Origin: Salmonirosea aquatica
Lineage (GTDB): Bacteria; Bacteroidota; Bacteroidia; Cytophagales; Spirosomataceae
Reading direction: 5' to 3'
Assembly: GCF_009296315.1 (NCBI RefSeq)
Contig: NZ_WHLY01000002.1
Coordinates: 2,356,001 to 2,420,000 of the forward strand
Length of the DNA: 64,000 nucleotides
Position 1 is the first letter of the stretch, and each line of letters starts with the position of its first letter. The notes beneath the pieces were generated by a model. The model saw nothing but the letters and a program-made list of their open reading frames with translations. It ran no database searches and was not told the origin of the DNA. This document shows positions 9,364-17,911 of the stretch, piece after piece. Both the position numbers and the translations under genes were made by a program.

Positions 9364-9393
9364 TTTGTTTGTGGGCAATAATCTGTAATTTTG
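9364..9393 (+). promoter_or_regulatory. mreBCD promoter (TTTG-N18-TAATTTTG)
   Basis: TTTG at 9364-9367 and a perfect TAnnTTTG match (TAATTTTG, 9386-9393) are 18 bases apart, fitting the Bacteroidota primary sigma consensus. The box ends 38 bases before the mreB start. Confidence 0.75.
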
Positions 9394-9431
9394 CGGACTT
9401 GTATTCAGAGGGTGATTTTTAAGAAAAAAAT

Positions 9432-10457
9432 ATGGGATTGTTTGATTTTTTGACGAGTGATATTGCGATTGATTTGGGTACTGCCAACACCCTGATCATC
9501 AGCAAGGACCAGGTAGTGGTAGATGAGCCCTCAATTATCGCTATCGATAAGGCAACGGGTAAAGTTTTGGCGATTGGCCACACGGCTATGCAGATGCACG
9601 AAAAGACGAACGAAAATATAAAGACCATCCGGCCTCTGAAAGATGGCGTAATTGCTGACTTCACAGCCGCAGAAATGATGATCCGGGGCATGATTAAGAT
9701 GATTGACTCGGGGAACCGGTTTTTCACGCCCTCCCACCGGATGGTTATTTGCATTCCTTCGGGTATAACGGAAGTAGAGAAGCGGGCCGTAAAGGACTCC
9801 GCCGAACATGCCGGTGCTAAGGAAGTATACATGGTACATGAGCCCATCGCGGCGGCCATTGGCATTGGTATCGACATTACCCAGCCCAACGGCGTAATGA
9901 TCGTGGACATTGGTGGTGGTACCACCGAAATCGCTGTTATCGCCCTATCGGGCATTGTGTGCGAGCAGTCGGTGCGCATAGCCGGGGACGTATTCACGCG
10001 CGATATTGTGGACTACATGCGTCGCGAGCATAACCTGCTCATTGGTGAACGCTCCGCCGAGATGATCAAGATTGCCATCGGCTCGGCCCTACCCGAATTG
10101 GATACCCCCCCCGACGACTATGAGATCCGGGGCCGCGACCTGATGACAGGTATTCCCAAAGAAATCAAGGTGACGTATAGCGAGATCGCCTACGCGCTCG
10201 ATAAGTCCATTTCTAAGATTGAAGAAGCCGTTATGAAAGCGCTGGAAATATCACCGCCCGAGTTGTCGGCGGATATTTACCGCAACGGCATCCACCTCAC
10301 AGGGGGTGGAGCATTACTCCACGGACTTGACAAGCGTTTGGCCGCCAAGACCAAGCTACCCATTCATGTAGCCGACGAACCCCTCAAAGCTGTTGTGCTG
10401 GGCACGGGAGACGTCTTGAAGAACCTGGAACTCTACAAGCCCGTACTGATTACCTAG
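9432..10457 (+). CDS. mreB: Rod shape-determining protein MreB
   Basis: 341 residues, normal length. It is an actin-like ATPase that forms membrane-bound filaments and guides lateral cell-wall synthesis. Actin-fold motifs: IDLGTANT (phosphate 1, about 13-20), DIGGGTTEIAVIA (phosphate 2), HLTGGGALLHGL (adenosine motif) and the N-terminal MGLFDF membrane-binding segment. It leads the mreB-mreC-mreD operon, with a Bacteroidota-type promoter just upstream. The cell is therefore probably rod-shaped. Cytoplasmic face of the inner membrane. Confidence 0.98.
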   Translation: MGLFDFLTSDIAIDLGTANTLIISKDQVVVDEPSIIAIDKATGKVLAIGHTAMQMHEKTNENIKTIRPLKDGVIADFTAAEMMIRGMIKMIDSGNRFFTPSHRMVICIPSGITEVEKRAVKDSAEHAGAKEVYMVHEPIAAAIGIGIDITQPNGVMIVDIGGGTTEIAVIALSGIVCEQSVRIAGDVFTRDIVDYMRREHNLLIGERSAEMIKIAIGSALPELDTPPDDYEIRGRDLMTGIPKEIKVTYSEIAYALDKSISKIEEAVMKALEISPPELSADIYRNGIHLTGGGALLHGLDKRLAAKTKLPIHVADEPLKAVVLGTGDVLKNLELYKPVLIT

Positions 10458-10494
10458 GAAATTTTAGTTCGGCTGCCGCGATTTCTTTTGGCTC

Positions 10495-11337
10495 ATGTTT
10501 CAACTTGTCGAGTTCTTTTCCCGGAACCGTAACTTTATTTTTTTCGTCCTGCTGGAGGTATTCAGTTTTTGGCTGATTGTCCAAAACAACTCCTATTGGA
10601 GCGCTACGTACTTTAACACTTCCAACTATTACGTAGCTAAAGTACTCACCGTATCCAATTCCATTCGGGAATACGCCCACTTACGAGAAATAAACGAAAA
10701 TCTGGCCCAGGAAAATCTCAAACTCAATAGCCTGGTAGCCCGTTTGCAAGAACAAAATCCGGTAAATGCTCCGGCGGGTTATAAACCCGACTCGGTGTTT
10801 GCCAGCCGCTTCGAATTCATTGTCAGCAAGGTGATTATGAGTGAGACAAGCCGCCCCAATAACTACATAACCATTGACAAAGGCAGTGCGGAAGGTATAC
10901 GTCCGGGGATGGGTGTAATCTCAGCGACTGGGGTAGTAGGTAAAGTAAAATTGTGCTCGGAACATTATTCTGTAGTTACGTCCATTCTGCATTCGCAGTT
11001 CATGGTGTCGTCCCGGCTGGTTCGTAGCGGTGAAATAGGGCCTGTCCGCTGGTTGAGCAAGGACCCGACTGTCATTTCGATGATGGATGTTTCGCGGTAC
11101 AAAAAAGTAATCAGGGGTGATTCGGCCGTAACCTCTAATTTCAACTCCGTGTTTCCACCGGGTATTATGGTAGGTACGGTCAGGAAAGTAACGATCCGGC
11201 CCGATCAGACCTTTTATGATATCGATCTTAATGTGGCGACGGATTTTGCCAGCTTATCGTACGTGTATGTAGTACAGAATAACCTACAGCCTGAGCAGGA
11301 AGCCTTACAAAAACCTTTGGACGAAGAACGCCGATGA
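10495..11337 (+). CDS. mreC: Rod shape-determining protein MreC
   Basis: 280 residues. One N-terminal membrane segment (about 13-33) is followed by a coiled coil (about 55-90, leucine/glutamate rich around INENLAQENLKLNSLVARL) and the periplasmic beta-domain, with the conserved YITIDKGSAEGIRPGMGVIS block and GVVGKV. It links MreB and MreD to periplasmic elongasome enzymes. It starts 37 bases after mreB and overlaps mreD by four bases (ATGA at 11334-11337). Confidence 0.95.
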   Translation: MFQLVEFFSRNRNFIFFVLLEVFSFWLIVQNNSYWSATYFNTSNYYVAKVLTVSNSIREYAHLREINENLAQENLKLNSLVARLQEQNPVNAPAGYKPDSVFASRFEFIVSKVIMSETSRPNNYITIDKGSAEGIRPGMGVISATGVVGKVKLCSEHYSVVTSILHSQFMVSSRLVRSGEIGPVRWLSKDPTVISMMDVSRYKKVIRGDSAVTSNFNSVFPPGIMVGTVRKVTIRPDQTFYDIDLNVATDFASLSYVYVVQNNLQPEQEALQKPLDEERR

Positions 11338-11840
11338 CCCTTCGCGAGATCCTACAGTATTCCCTTTGGTTTTTGCTCTATCTGGTACTGCAAATCCTGA
11401 TTCTGCGCAGTATCGTGTTGTTCGACTACGCTTTCTGCTTTGTGTATATTGCTGGAATCCTACTGCTGCCTGCCGAAGTGAACCGGACGCTTTTGCTCAT
11501 CTTGGGGTTTCTGACGGGCTTACTGGTGGATGTTTTCTACAACACACTGGGTATGCATGCAGCGGCCGCTGTCCTGATCGCTTATCTGCGTCCTTTTTGG
11601 ATTCAGATTCAACTGGAAACCAAAGGTACCACCGAGCGTCTGGAGATTTCGATGACTGAATTGGGCATTGGCGGCTATCTGACATACCTGCTTCCGCTGG
11701 TTTTTATACACCATGCGGCACTCTTTTTAATTGAAATGAGTCATTTTGGAATGATTGGCTACACCTTACTTCGCATTGTAGCCAGTACCCTATTCACTAC
11801 CTTTCTGATTACGGTCATCCAATTATTCTCAAAGCGCTAA
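11334..11840 (+). CDS. mreD: Rod shape-determining protein MreD
   Basis: 168 residues with about five hydrophobic segments, the expected topology for MreD. Its identity rests on position (third gene after mreBC, translationally coupled by ATGA overlap) and on the family-like GFLTGLLVDVFYNTLGMHAA segment. It is the inner-membrane partner of MreC in the elongation machinery. A 241-base gap without a gene follows before the sigma factor. Confidence 0.88.
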   Translation: MTLREILQYSLWFLLYLVLQILILRSIVLFDYAFCFVYIAGILLLPAEVNRTLLLILGFLTGLLVDVFYNTLGMHAAAAVLIAYLRPFWIQIQLETKGTTERLEISMTELGIGGYLTYLLPLVFIHHAALFLIEMSHFGMIGYTLLRIVASTLFTTFLITVIQLFSKR

Positions 11841-12081
11841 GGTCCTTCACTCTCCTGACAATTTGGCTGTTTCACGACTGGTTGGCGCGGAATTTGATAT
11901 TCTATAATTTCCAATCCACCCACAGTCAACAAACCATTTGCCTGTTTCCAAGTTGGTACTTAAAAACCTCCCGCATTTCTATCTGTGATAAATCGCTATT
12001 GATTGATTCCAGGTACCGTTCATCAAGTACTGATACCCCGGATTTGGAGCTAGTCTTAAAATTTGTAAATTGTGCATTCCT

Positions 12082-12681
12082 ATGTCAGCTATTATGTCAG
12101 AAGCACCTATGAAGAAAGGCTACACGGACGCTGAGAAACATGAAGTTTTCAACCGTGAGTTCATGCCGCATATCGATTCGATGTACAACTTCGCCTTTCG
12201 GCTTACTACCGACGAAGACGACGCCAACGATCTGGTTCAGGACACCTACCTAAAAGCCTTCCGATTTATTTCATCCTTCGAGCAGGGTACCAATGCTAAG
12301 GCATGGCTGTTTCGGATTTTGAAGAATAGCTTTATCAACGACTATCGAAAGAAGAGCAAGCAACCCGCCAAGGTAGACTACCAAGAGGTAGAAACCACCT
12401 ACAACTCGGAGGATGCGGCTGATACTTCACATACGGTGGACCTCCGGGCCGATGCCGTACAGGACATGATTGGCGACGAGGTAGCCAATGCCCTCAACTC
12501 TTTACCGGTGGATTTCCGGACAGTCATTATCCTTTGCGATATCGAGGGCTTTACCTACGAAGAAATGGCCAAAATTCTGGACATTCCCATCGGCACGGTC
12601 CGTTCGCGCCTGCACCGCGCTCGAAACCTTTTGAAAGAAAAATTAAGAAATTATGCAGGTTCGATGGGTTATGATGCCTAG
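12082..12681 (+). CDS. RNA polymerase sigma-70 factor, ECF type
   Basis: 199 residues if the ATG at 12082 is used; ATGs at 12094 and 12109 are also in frame, and a TTG lies at 12070. Region 2 is clear: FAFRLTTDEDDANDLVQDTY followed by LKAFRFISSFEQGTNAKAW, as is region 4: EGFTYEEMAKILDIPIGTV then RSRLHRARNLLKEKL. This highly conserved type in Bacteroidota is usually annotated as SigW-like or RpoE-like. A small zinc-finger protein 82 bases downstream is the likely anti-sigma factor, followed by gmk and nadD. The TAAAATTTG at 12057-12065 resembles a -7 box with one extra base. The signal is unknown. Confidence 0.92.
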   Translation: MSAIMSEAPMKKGYTDAEKHEVFNREFMPHIDSMYNFAFRLTTDEDDANDLVQDTYLKAFRFISSFEQGTNAKAWLFRILKNSFINDYRKKSKQPAKVDYQEVETTYNSEDAADTSHTVDLRADAVQDMIGDEVANALNSLPVDFRTVIILCDIEGFTYEEMAKILDIPIGTVRSRLHRARNLLKEKLRNYAGSMGYDA

Positions 12682-12763
12682 GGCTTGAAACTTTTTTTGC
12701 GGGCCTTACGGTTATAAGGGCAACTGTATCACTACTACTGGTTTTACAAACACCCCATCCGCG

Positions 12764-13054
12764 ATGAATGTATCATCTAAAACAACCGAGGCTGCCGGAG
12801 AGAAGCAAGCGCAGCCTATGAAGCAGCACTGCGAAAATCATGCCGAATGCATGAAAATGATCCAAATGATTTTGGATGGCGAAGCCAACGACGAGGAAAA
12901 GGAGCATTTCAGGCAAAACATGGACAAGTGTATGCCGTGTATCCAAACCTATCACCTCGAAAAGTGCATCAAGGATTCCCTTCAATATAAAGTAGAGCGT
13001 CGTCCCTGCCCCGAACGACTGGTGGCCGCGATCAAAGCCCAACTCAACCACTGA
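12764..13054 (+). CDS. Zinc-finger anti-sigma-like protein
   Basis: 96 residues, cysteine and histidine rich: HCENHAEC near residue 24, then MDKCMPC and the YHLEKCIKD segment. The spacing of the CMPC pair fits the zinc-binding fold of ZAS/zf-HC2 anti-sigma factors, but the residue four before the first cysteine is asparagine where the classic motif has histidine. There is no membrane segment, so it would be a soluble, possibly redox-sensing anti-sigma factor like RsrA. Pairing with the sigma factor just upstream supports this. Binding to the sigma factor is inference. Confidence 0.78.
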   Translation: MNVSSKTTEAAGEKQAQPMKQHCENHAECMKMIQMILDGEANDEEKEHFRQNMDKCMPCIQTYHLEKCIKDSLQYKVERRPCPERLVAAIKAQLNH

Positions 13055-13064
13055 TTTTAGCCCG

Positions 13065-13631
13065 GTGAAAGGAAAACTCCTCATTTTCTCTGCACCTTCC
13101 GGCTCCGGTAAAACAACCATCGTCCGGCACCTTCTCGATACCTTTCCTCAGTACCTTGCTTTTTCTGTTTCGGCCTGCACCCGGCCCCGTCGCGATTATG
13201 AAGTGGACGGCCGTGATTACTATTTCCTGTCTGTTTCGGAATTCAGGCAGCGCATCGCCAGCCACGAATTTGCTGAATGGGAAGAAGTCTATGCCGGAAA
13301 TTATTACGGAACATTGAAAGCCGAGATCGAACGCCTTTGGGCGGAAGGTAAGCATGTACTTTTCGACGTGGACGTAAAGGGCGGCTTGAAACTGAAGGAG
13401 GCTTATGGCGACCGCGCACTGGCTGTCTTTGTAAAAGTTTCTTCTGAAGAAGAAATCAAGCGCCGACTTAATTTCCGGGGTACCGAAACCGAAAGTACCA
13501 TGGCAGTCCGACTGGCCAAAGTACGCTATGAGGCAAGCTTCGAGAAAGAATTCGATGAGGTACTTATCAATGACAATCTGGAAATGACTCTGCGCCAGGC
13601 AGAGAAACTGGTAGAGGATTTCGTCAAATGA
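13065..13631 (+). CDS. gmk: Guanylate kinase
   Basis: 188 residues. It phosphorylates GMP to GDP with ATP. The P-loop SAPSGSGKTT is at 9-18, followed by the GMP-binding SVSACTRPRRDYEVDGRDY segment and the DVDVKGG block. The start is GTG at 13065, chosen because it places MKGKLLIFSAPSGSGK at the N-terminus; there is no in-frame ATG before the P-loop. It begins 10 bases after the anti-sigma-like gene, so the two are probably cotranscribed. Its stop overlaps the nadD start (ATGA, 13628-13631). Confidence 0.96.
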   Translation: MKGKLLIFSAPSGSGKTTIVRHLLDTFPQYLAFSVSACTRPRRDYEVDGRDYYFLSVSEFRQRIASHEFAEWEEVYAGNYYGTLKAEIERLWAEGKHVLFDVDVKGGLKLKEAYGDRALAVFVKVSSEEEIKRRLNFRGTETESTMAVRLAKVRYEASFEKEFDEVLINDNLEMTLRQAEKLVEDFVK

Positions 13632-14200
13632 AAATTGGCCTGTTCTTCGGTTCGTTCAATCCCCTTCATATTGGGCATCTGATCATAGCCAACACCATGG
13701 CTACCGCTACGGATCTGGAACAGGTATGGTTTGTGGTAAGCCCACACAATCCCTTCAAAAAAAACAAAAGTCTGCTGCACGAATTCGACCGCCTGGATAT
13801 GGTCGAACGGGCCATTGCCGATAATTCCCGGCTAAAAGCCACCGATTTCGAGTTTCATTTGCCCAAACCCAGCTACACCATTGATACCTTGATCCGGCTG
13901 CTGGAGAGGTACCCTCAGCATGAGTTCAAACTTATCATGGGGGAGGATAATCTGGCGCAGTTTCCCAATTGGAAAAACCACGACAAAATTCTGGAATACG
14001 TAGGACTTTACGTGTATCCACGCCCGAACGCCGCCACCCATGCTTTCGGTGCTCATCCGCGCGTGACTTTCGTACCCGCACCGTTACTGGACATTTCGGC
14101 TACCTTCATCCGGGATGCTCTGCGCAGCGGGCGCTCCATCCGCTATCTGGTACCCGAAGTAGTGGAAGAAATGATCGTACGGAAGAAGTTTTATGTGTAG
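13628..14200 (+). CDS. nadD: Nicotinate-nucleotide adenylyltransferase
   Basis: 190 residues. It makes deamido-NAD from nicotinate mononucleotide and ATP. The nucleotidyltransferase signature GSFNPLHIGH is at 8-17, KPSYTIDTL and IMGEDNLAQFPNWK follow, and ISATFIRDAL near the C-terminus corresponds to the second ATP motif. Translationally coupled to gmk by a four-base overlap, a pairing common in Bacteroidota. It faces a minus-strand lipoprotein gene 6 bases away. Confidence 0.95.
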   Translation: MKIGLFFGSFNPLHIGHLIIANTMATATDLEQVWFVVSPHNPFKKNKSLLHEFDRLDMVERAIADNSRLKATDFEFHLPKPSYTIDTLIRLLERYPQHEFKLIMGEDNLAQFPNWKNHDKILEYVGLYVYPRPNAATHAFGAHPRVTFVPAPLLDISATFIRDALRSGRSIRYLVPEVVEEMIVRKKFYV

Positions 14201-14206
14201 ACCTAC

Positions 14207-14602
14207 CTATTCTGGCAAATCGTTCTGATAGGTTATCTCCGACAGCAGTCCAACCGCATTGAACCGCAGAATCACTTTTGAGGCGGTAGACTTTTTAGTG
14301 ATATCATCGCACTGGGTACCTTTTTCCAGAAAATACACATAGAATTTCTGGTTTCGGGCCCCTAGCTGATGTATATCAGGCCTGCCGAGAATTTGGCCCA
14401 CGTCATCGGCAAACTTCCCCATCAGATTGGCCTGCTCGATCTTGAAATCCTTTACCAGAGTGGGCCGCACTCCGTTACAGGCACCACGGTCCTGCCGCCA
14501 TTTTACTAAGTCCAGCCTTCCCAATTTGTCGGGTGCCGATTTACAGCTTATTAGCCAACCCATCAAAACCACTGCCAAAAACCCATGCTTCATGATTCTC
14601 AT
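14207..14602 (-). CDS. Small lipoprotein, unknown function
   Basis: 131 residues. A signal peptide with lipobox LISC places the lipidated cysteine at residue 20 (16 if the second ATG is used). The mature part has KWRQDRGACNGVRP, a GRPD segment and a terminal FNAVGLLSEITYQND segment. The length, the GRP pattern and the beta-rich ending recall BamE/SmpA-like lipoproteins, but the match is weak and no function is claimed. The ATG overlaps the stop of the M28 peptidase gene (14599-14602), so the two are coupled. It is the last gene of the minus-strand run that starts with cysS. Confidence 0.7.
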   Translation of the reverse strand: MRIMKHGFLAVVLMGWLISCKSAPDKLGRLDLVKWRQDRGACNGVRPTLVKDFKIEQANLMGKFADDVGQILGRPDIHQLGARNQKFYVYFLEKGTQCDDITKKSTASKVILRFNAVGLLSEITYQNDLPE

Positions 14603-15621
14603 ACGTTAGGTTGACCTTCATTGTAAAGTACCTGTAGGAGTGTTTGTCCTACGGCTTTCAGGGTTTTTGGATCAATATTATCCATATTGTCTTCCGTCGT
14701 ATGCCAATCGTCGAAGAAGGTACGGCTCAGGTCGTTTACCCGGGTATGGATAATGTCGATCATAGGAAATTTGGCGGTCTCATTTACCGGCACATGGTCA
14801 TCGGTGATAGCAGGCCCCTGCTGATCGATAAAGTAAGTACTGTATCCTAACTGACTGGCTGTATTCCAGACCGTACGCACCACTTCACTAGCATTTTTAG
14901 TCGAGAAACCTTCTTTGGGAAAAGTAGCGTTTTTGGCCCCTACCATATCCAGCAAAATACCAAAGTAAGCTGTGTAGTTGGGTACGTGCCGGTTCTCGGC
15001 CCAGTAGCGTGATCCCAGGCAAAAACCGGCGTAATTCCCATCACTGGTAACGGCTGATTTGCCCCAATCCTCAGCGTCGAAGAAAACGATATCGACGCCC
15101 AATTCGGGTTTATTTTTTGCTTCATGCAGTACCCTTGCTATTTCCAGCAGTACTCCTACCCCGCTCGCTCCGTCGTTGGCACCGGGTACTGCCTGGGTTT
15201 TGCGGGTCGAATCCTGGTCGGCAAAGGGGCGCGAATCCCAGTGCGAGGCTAGCATGATACGCTTGGAAGCCTGCGGCTGGTAGCTGCCTATGATGTTGCG
15301 GGCGTTGAGTTTTTTTCCGTCGTAGGTAGTGGCGACGAATTTTTGCTCCGTGACCGAGAAACCATACTGTTCCAACGTTCTTACCAGATAATCTCCGGCT
15401 TGCTCATGCGCTTTCGTATTGGGTACCCTCGGCCCGAAGGCGACCTGTTTTTCTACAAAGCCATACGCAGAATCGGCATCGAAAGTAGGAGCGGCGGCCA
15501 TGGCTGTGGTTTGTTCAGTGGTTTGCTCCGAGGTGTCTTTGGTGTTGCAGGAGAGCGCGAACCCTACCAAACTCAGGGTGCATACTAGCAGACGAATTGA
15601 AGAAGAATACCGTGCTATCAT
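14599..15621 (-). CDS. M28 family zinc peptidase / glutaminyl cyclase-like lipoprotein
   Basis: 340 residues. The signal peptide ends in a lipobox (FALSC), so it is a membrane-anchored lipoprotein facing the periplasm. The M28 zinc-site motifs are in order: ASHWDSRPF, GANDGASGVGVLLE and FFDAEDWG, plus a late HTRVNDL. The HWDSRP and FDAEDWG forms are closer to glutaminyl-peptide cyclotransferases than to aminopeptidases, so formation of N-terminal pyroglutamate is possible; peptidase activity is the alternative. It sits 32 bases after the DUF192 gene and overlaps the small lipoprotein gene. Confidence 0.85.
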   Translation of the reverse strand: MIARYSSSIRLLVCTLSLVGFALSCNTKDTSEQTTEQTTAMAAAPTFDADSAYGFVEKQVAFGPRVPNTKAHEQAGDYLVRTLEQYGFSVTEQKFVATTYDGKKLNARNIIGSYQPQASKRIMLASHWDSRPFADQDSTRKTQAVPGANDGASGVGVLLEIARVLHEAKNKPELGVDIVFFDAEDWGKSAVTSDGNYAGFCLGSRYWAENRHVPNYTAYFGILLDMVGAKNATFPKEGFSTKNASEVVRTVWNTASQLGYSTYFIDQQGPAITDDHVPVNETAKFPMIDIIHTRVNDLSRTFFDDWHTTEDNMDNIDPKTLKAVGQTLLQVLYNEGQPNV

Positions 15622-15653
15622 CTATGCTGGAGTAGAATGTTAAAAAAATAGTA

Positions 15654-16172
15654 TTAAAACTGAATACTGTCTCCAACCTTGATACCGTGCAAATCGGTAT
15701 AGCCCGCATTGACTTCCACCACGTACTGCGCATCGGCATAGGAGGGTAAGTTTTCCTCAGAGAAGGGACGCGCGTTTTTCTGTATGGAAACGATCTTTTT
15801 ATTGCTGTCCACATAGATGATATCCAGCGGAATTTGCGTGTTTTTCATCCAAAATTCCAAGGGTGCGCTTTCCTGAAAAATGAACAGCATCCCCACCGAA
15901 TCGGGCATGTAAGGGCGGTACATGAGGCCCTTATTGCGCTCGGCCTCATTTTCAGCTATCTCCACGTCGATCTTTTTTATCATTTTTCCTCCGCTCAGGA
16001 AAGTGACTTCCCCTTCTTTGACAAACGAGGGGGCACTGGCCGATTCGGTAGGAATAGAGGCAACAGGTTCAGAGGATTTGCTGCGCAGGTAAGGAATAAT
16101 AAGGTACCCTAAGCCACCTACCACAAAGACAGTCAATAAAATGTAAGCCGAATAAGATCTACGAGCACGCAT
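15654..16172 (-). CDS. DUF192 family protein
   Basis: 172 residues. One N-terminal membrane anchor (about 9-28) precedes a DUF192 domain (about 60-172) with the typical RNKGLMYR, GMLFIFQE, FWMKNTQIPLDIIYVD and EVNAG blocks. The domain is widespread in bacteria and archaea and its function is unknown. Likely periplasmic and anchored in the inner membrane. It lies between cysS and the M28 lipoprotein in a minus-strand run. An 8-bp dyad (GGCTATTG/CAATAGCC) separates it from cysS. Confidence 0.9.
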   Translation of the reverse strand: MRARRSYSAYILLTVFVVGGLGYLIIPYLRSKSSEPVASIPTESASAPSFVKEGEVTFLSGGKMIKKIDVEIAENEAERNKGLMYRPYMPDSVGMLFIFQESAPLEFWMKNTQIPLDIIYVDSNKKIVSIQKNARPFSEENLPSYADAQYVVEVNAGYTDLHGIKVGDSIQF

Positions 16173-16194
16173 AATGTATAAGCTGACAGCGAAT

Positions 16195-16219
16195 GGCTAT
16201 TGAACAATAGCCTATTTTT
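16195..16219. repeat. GGCTATTG-AA-CAATAGCC dyad with T-rich flank
   Basis: A perfect 8-bp dyad at 16195-16212 is followed by a T7 run on the plus strand. Both neighbouring genes are on the minus strand, where the Ts precede the stem, so it is not a normal terminator for them. It belongs to the GGCTATT-type intergenic palindromes also seen at 60,661 and 57,631. Confidence 0.5.
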
Positions 16220-16222
16220 TTA

Positions 16223-17719
16223 TTATTCTTCATACGCCCAGTCGATCCGATGCTTCATGTCGCGCACGACCAGGCCCTGATTTTTGAAATAAGAACGAAC
16301 TTCGTCCACTTTGTCGTACCGCTGCGCGGCTTTGTATTCGCGGTAGAGGTTCAACATTCCTGCCAGCACAGAGGTACCTTCGGCGGTTTCTTCCTGCAAG
16401 CCCAGCACGTCCTCGAAGAAAACGACGAATTTTTCTTTCAATCTGATAAATATTACTTCGCCCAGGGCTGCACTCTTCAGTTGGTCCATGTACAACATAT
16501 TGATGTACTTCAACAAATTGAAGAGATGCGCAATCGCGACGGAGGTGTTCAGATCGTCGTTCATGCCACCGTAGAAGCCCTCTAATGATTTTTCTATATC
16601 CTCGATTTTCTTCTCGTCCAAAGGTACCCCTTCCGCGGCGCTATATTCCAGGCTTTTCACAATCCTGAGCCCGTTCGCCAATCGCTTGAAGCCTTTTTGC
16701 GCCGCTTTCAGGGCATCGTTGGAGAAATCAAGCGTACTGCGGTACTGGCTTTGTAGCATGAAAAACCGTACGGTCATAGGGCTATAGGCCTGATCAAGTA
16801 ACTCATGGTCGCCACTGAACAGTTGGGCGGGAAGAAACGAATTGCCGAGGGATTTGGACATCTTTTGTCCGTTGACCGTGAGCATATTCGTGTGCATCCA
16901 ATAGCGCACAGGATCCTGTCCCGTCAGCCCCTTTCCCTGGGCGATTTCACACTCGTGGTGAGGAAATTTGAGATCCATGCCGCCGCCGTGAATGTCGAAC
17001 TGATTGCCCAGGTACTTGGCGCTCATGCAGGTACATTCGAGGTGCCAGCCCGGAAATCCCCTTCCCCAAGGAGAATTCCACTGCATGAGGTGCTCGGGTG
17101 AGGCATTTTTCCAGATCGCAAAGTCCAGCGGATTGCGTTTTTCAGACTGACCGTCGAGCTCCCGGGTTTCATTTAGCAGATCTTCCAGAATCCGGCCCGA
17201 CAGCTTGCCGTAGTTGTTGCCGGCCTCGTTGTAGGCATTGATGTCGAAATAGACCGAGCCGTTGGCTTCGTAGGCTAAGCCTTTGCCGATCAAATCCTGC
17301 ACGGCCTCGATCTGTTCGATCAAATGGCCCGTGGCGGTAGGTTCGATACTGGGCGGCAGGATGTTGAAGTCCTCCATGACCCGGTGAAAATCGTTGGTGT
17401 AGCGCTGCACGATTTCCATCGGCTCCAGTTGTTCGAGCTTGGCCATACGGCCAATCTTGTCCTCGCCCTCGTCGCCATCGCCTACCAAATGCCCTACATC
17501 GGTGATGTTGCGCACGTACCGTACCTTGTAGCCGATATGCTTCAGGTACCGAAACAACAGATCGAACGTCATGAACGTGCGGACGTTACCCAGGTGCGCA
17601 TTGTTGTACACCGTCGGCCCGCAGACGTACATACCTACATAAGGCGGAGCAAGAGGTTCGAAAAGGTCTTTTTGCCGGGTGAGGGTATTGTATATTTTAA
17701 GTGGTTGCATACCAATCAT
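16223..17719 (-). CDS. cysS: Cysteine--tRNA ligase
   Basis: 498 residues (495 if the second ATG at 17710 is used). Class I tRNA synthetase. The zinc-site C33 lies in YVCGPTVYNNAHLGNVRT, where AHLGN (41-45) is the HIGH equivalent. WHLECTCMSAKYLG and FPHHECEIAQ provide the other zinc ligands, and KMSKSLGN is the second ATP motif. Cytoplasmic, essential. It heads a minus-strand run of four genes. A TATTTTTG box on the minus strand at 17,795-17,802 is a likely promoter. Confidence 0.98.
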   Translation of the reverse strand: MIGMQPLKIYNTLTRQKDLFEPLAPPYVGMYVCGPTVYNNAHLGNVRTFMTFDLLFRYLKHIGYKVRYVRNITDVGHLVGDGDEGEDKIGRMAKLEQLEPMEIVQRYTNDFHRVMEDFNILPPSIEPTATGHLIEQIEAVQDLIGKGLAYEANGSVYFDINAYNEAGNNYGKLSGRILEDLLNETRELDGQSEKRNPLDFAIWKNASPEHLMQWNSPWGRGFPGWHLECTCMSAKYLGNQFDIHGGGMDLKFPHHECEIAQGKGLTGQDPVRYWMHTNMLTVNGQKMSKSLGNSFLPAQLFSGDHELLDQAYSPMTVRFFMLQSQYRSTLDFSNDALKAAQKGFKRLANGLRIVKSLEYSAAEGVPLDEKKIEDIEKSLEGFYGGMNDDLNTSVAIAHLFNLLKYINMLYMDQLKSAALGEVIFIRLKEKFVVFFEDVLGLQEETAEGTSVLAGMLNLYREYKAAQRYDKVDEVRSYFKNQGLVVRDMKHRIDWAYEE

Positions 17720-17794
17720 GATCCAATGTTGACTGCGTTAGAAAGGCGGTCAGCCTTTTTAAACAACCATCGGTACTTTTTTATGAGCTTGGCG

Positions 17795-17802
17795 CAAAAA
17801 TA
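17795..17802 (-). promoter_or_regulatory. Likely cysS promoter -7 box (TATTTTTG)
   Basis: A perfect TAnnTTTG match on the minus strand, about 76 bases before the cysS start. No clear -33 TTTG at the usual distance. Confidence 0.5.
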
Positions 17803-17845
17803 GGTAATTGGCTGCCAATTATTGCACAGAACATCCGATCGCTTC

Positions 17846-17874
17846 TTTGAATAGAAGCCTTTTCCCTATCTTCG
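17846..17874 (+). promoter_or_regulatory. Promoter of the GNAT-like gene (TTTG-N17-TATCTTCG)
   Basis: TTTG at 17846-17849 and TATCTTCG at 17867-17874 (one mismatch from TAnnTTTG), 17 bases apart and 37 bases before the ATG. It is divergent from the cysS promoter. Confidence 0.6.
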
Positions 17875-17911
17875 CAGCCATTATCGAGCCAGATGCATTT
17901 GTTTTGAACGC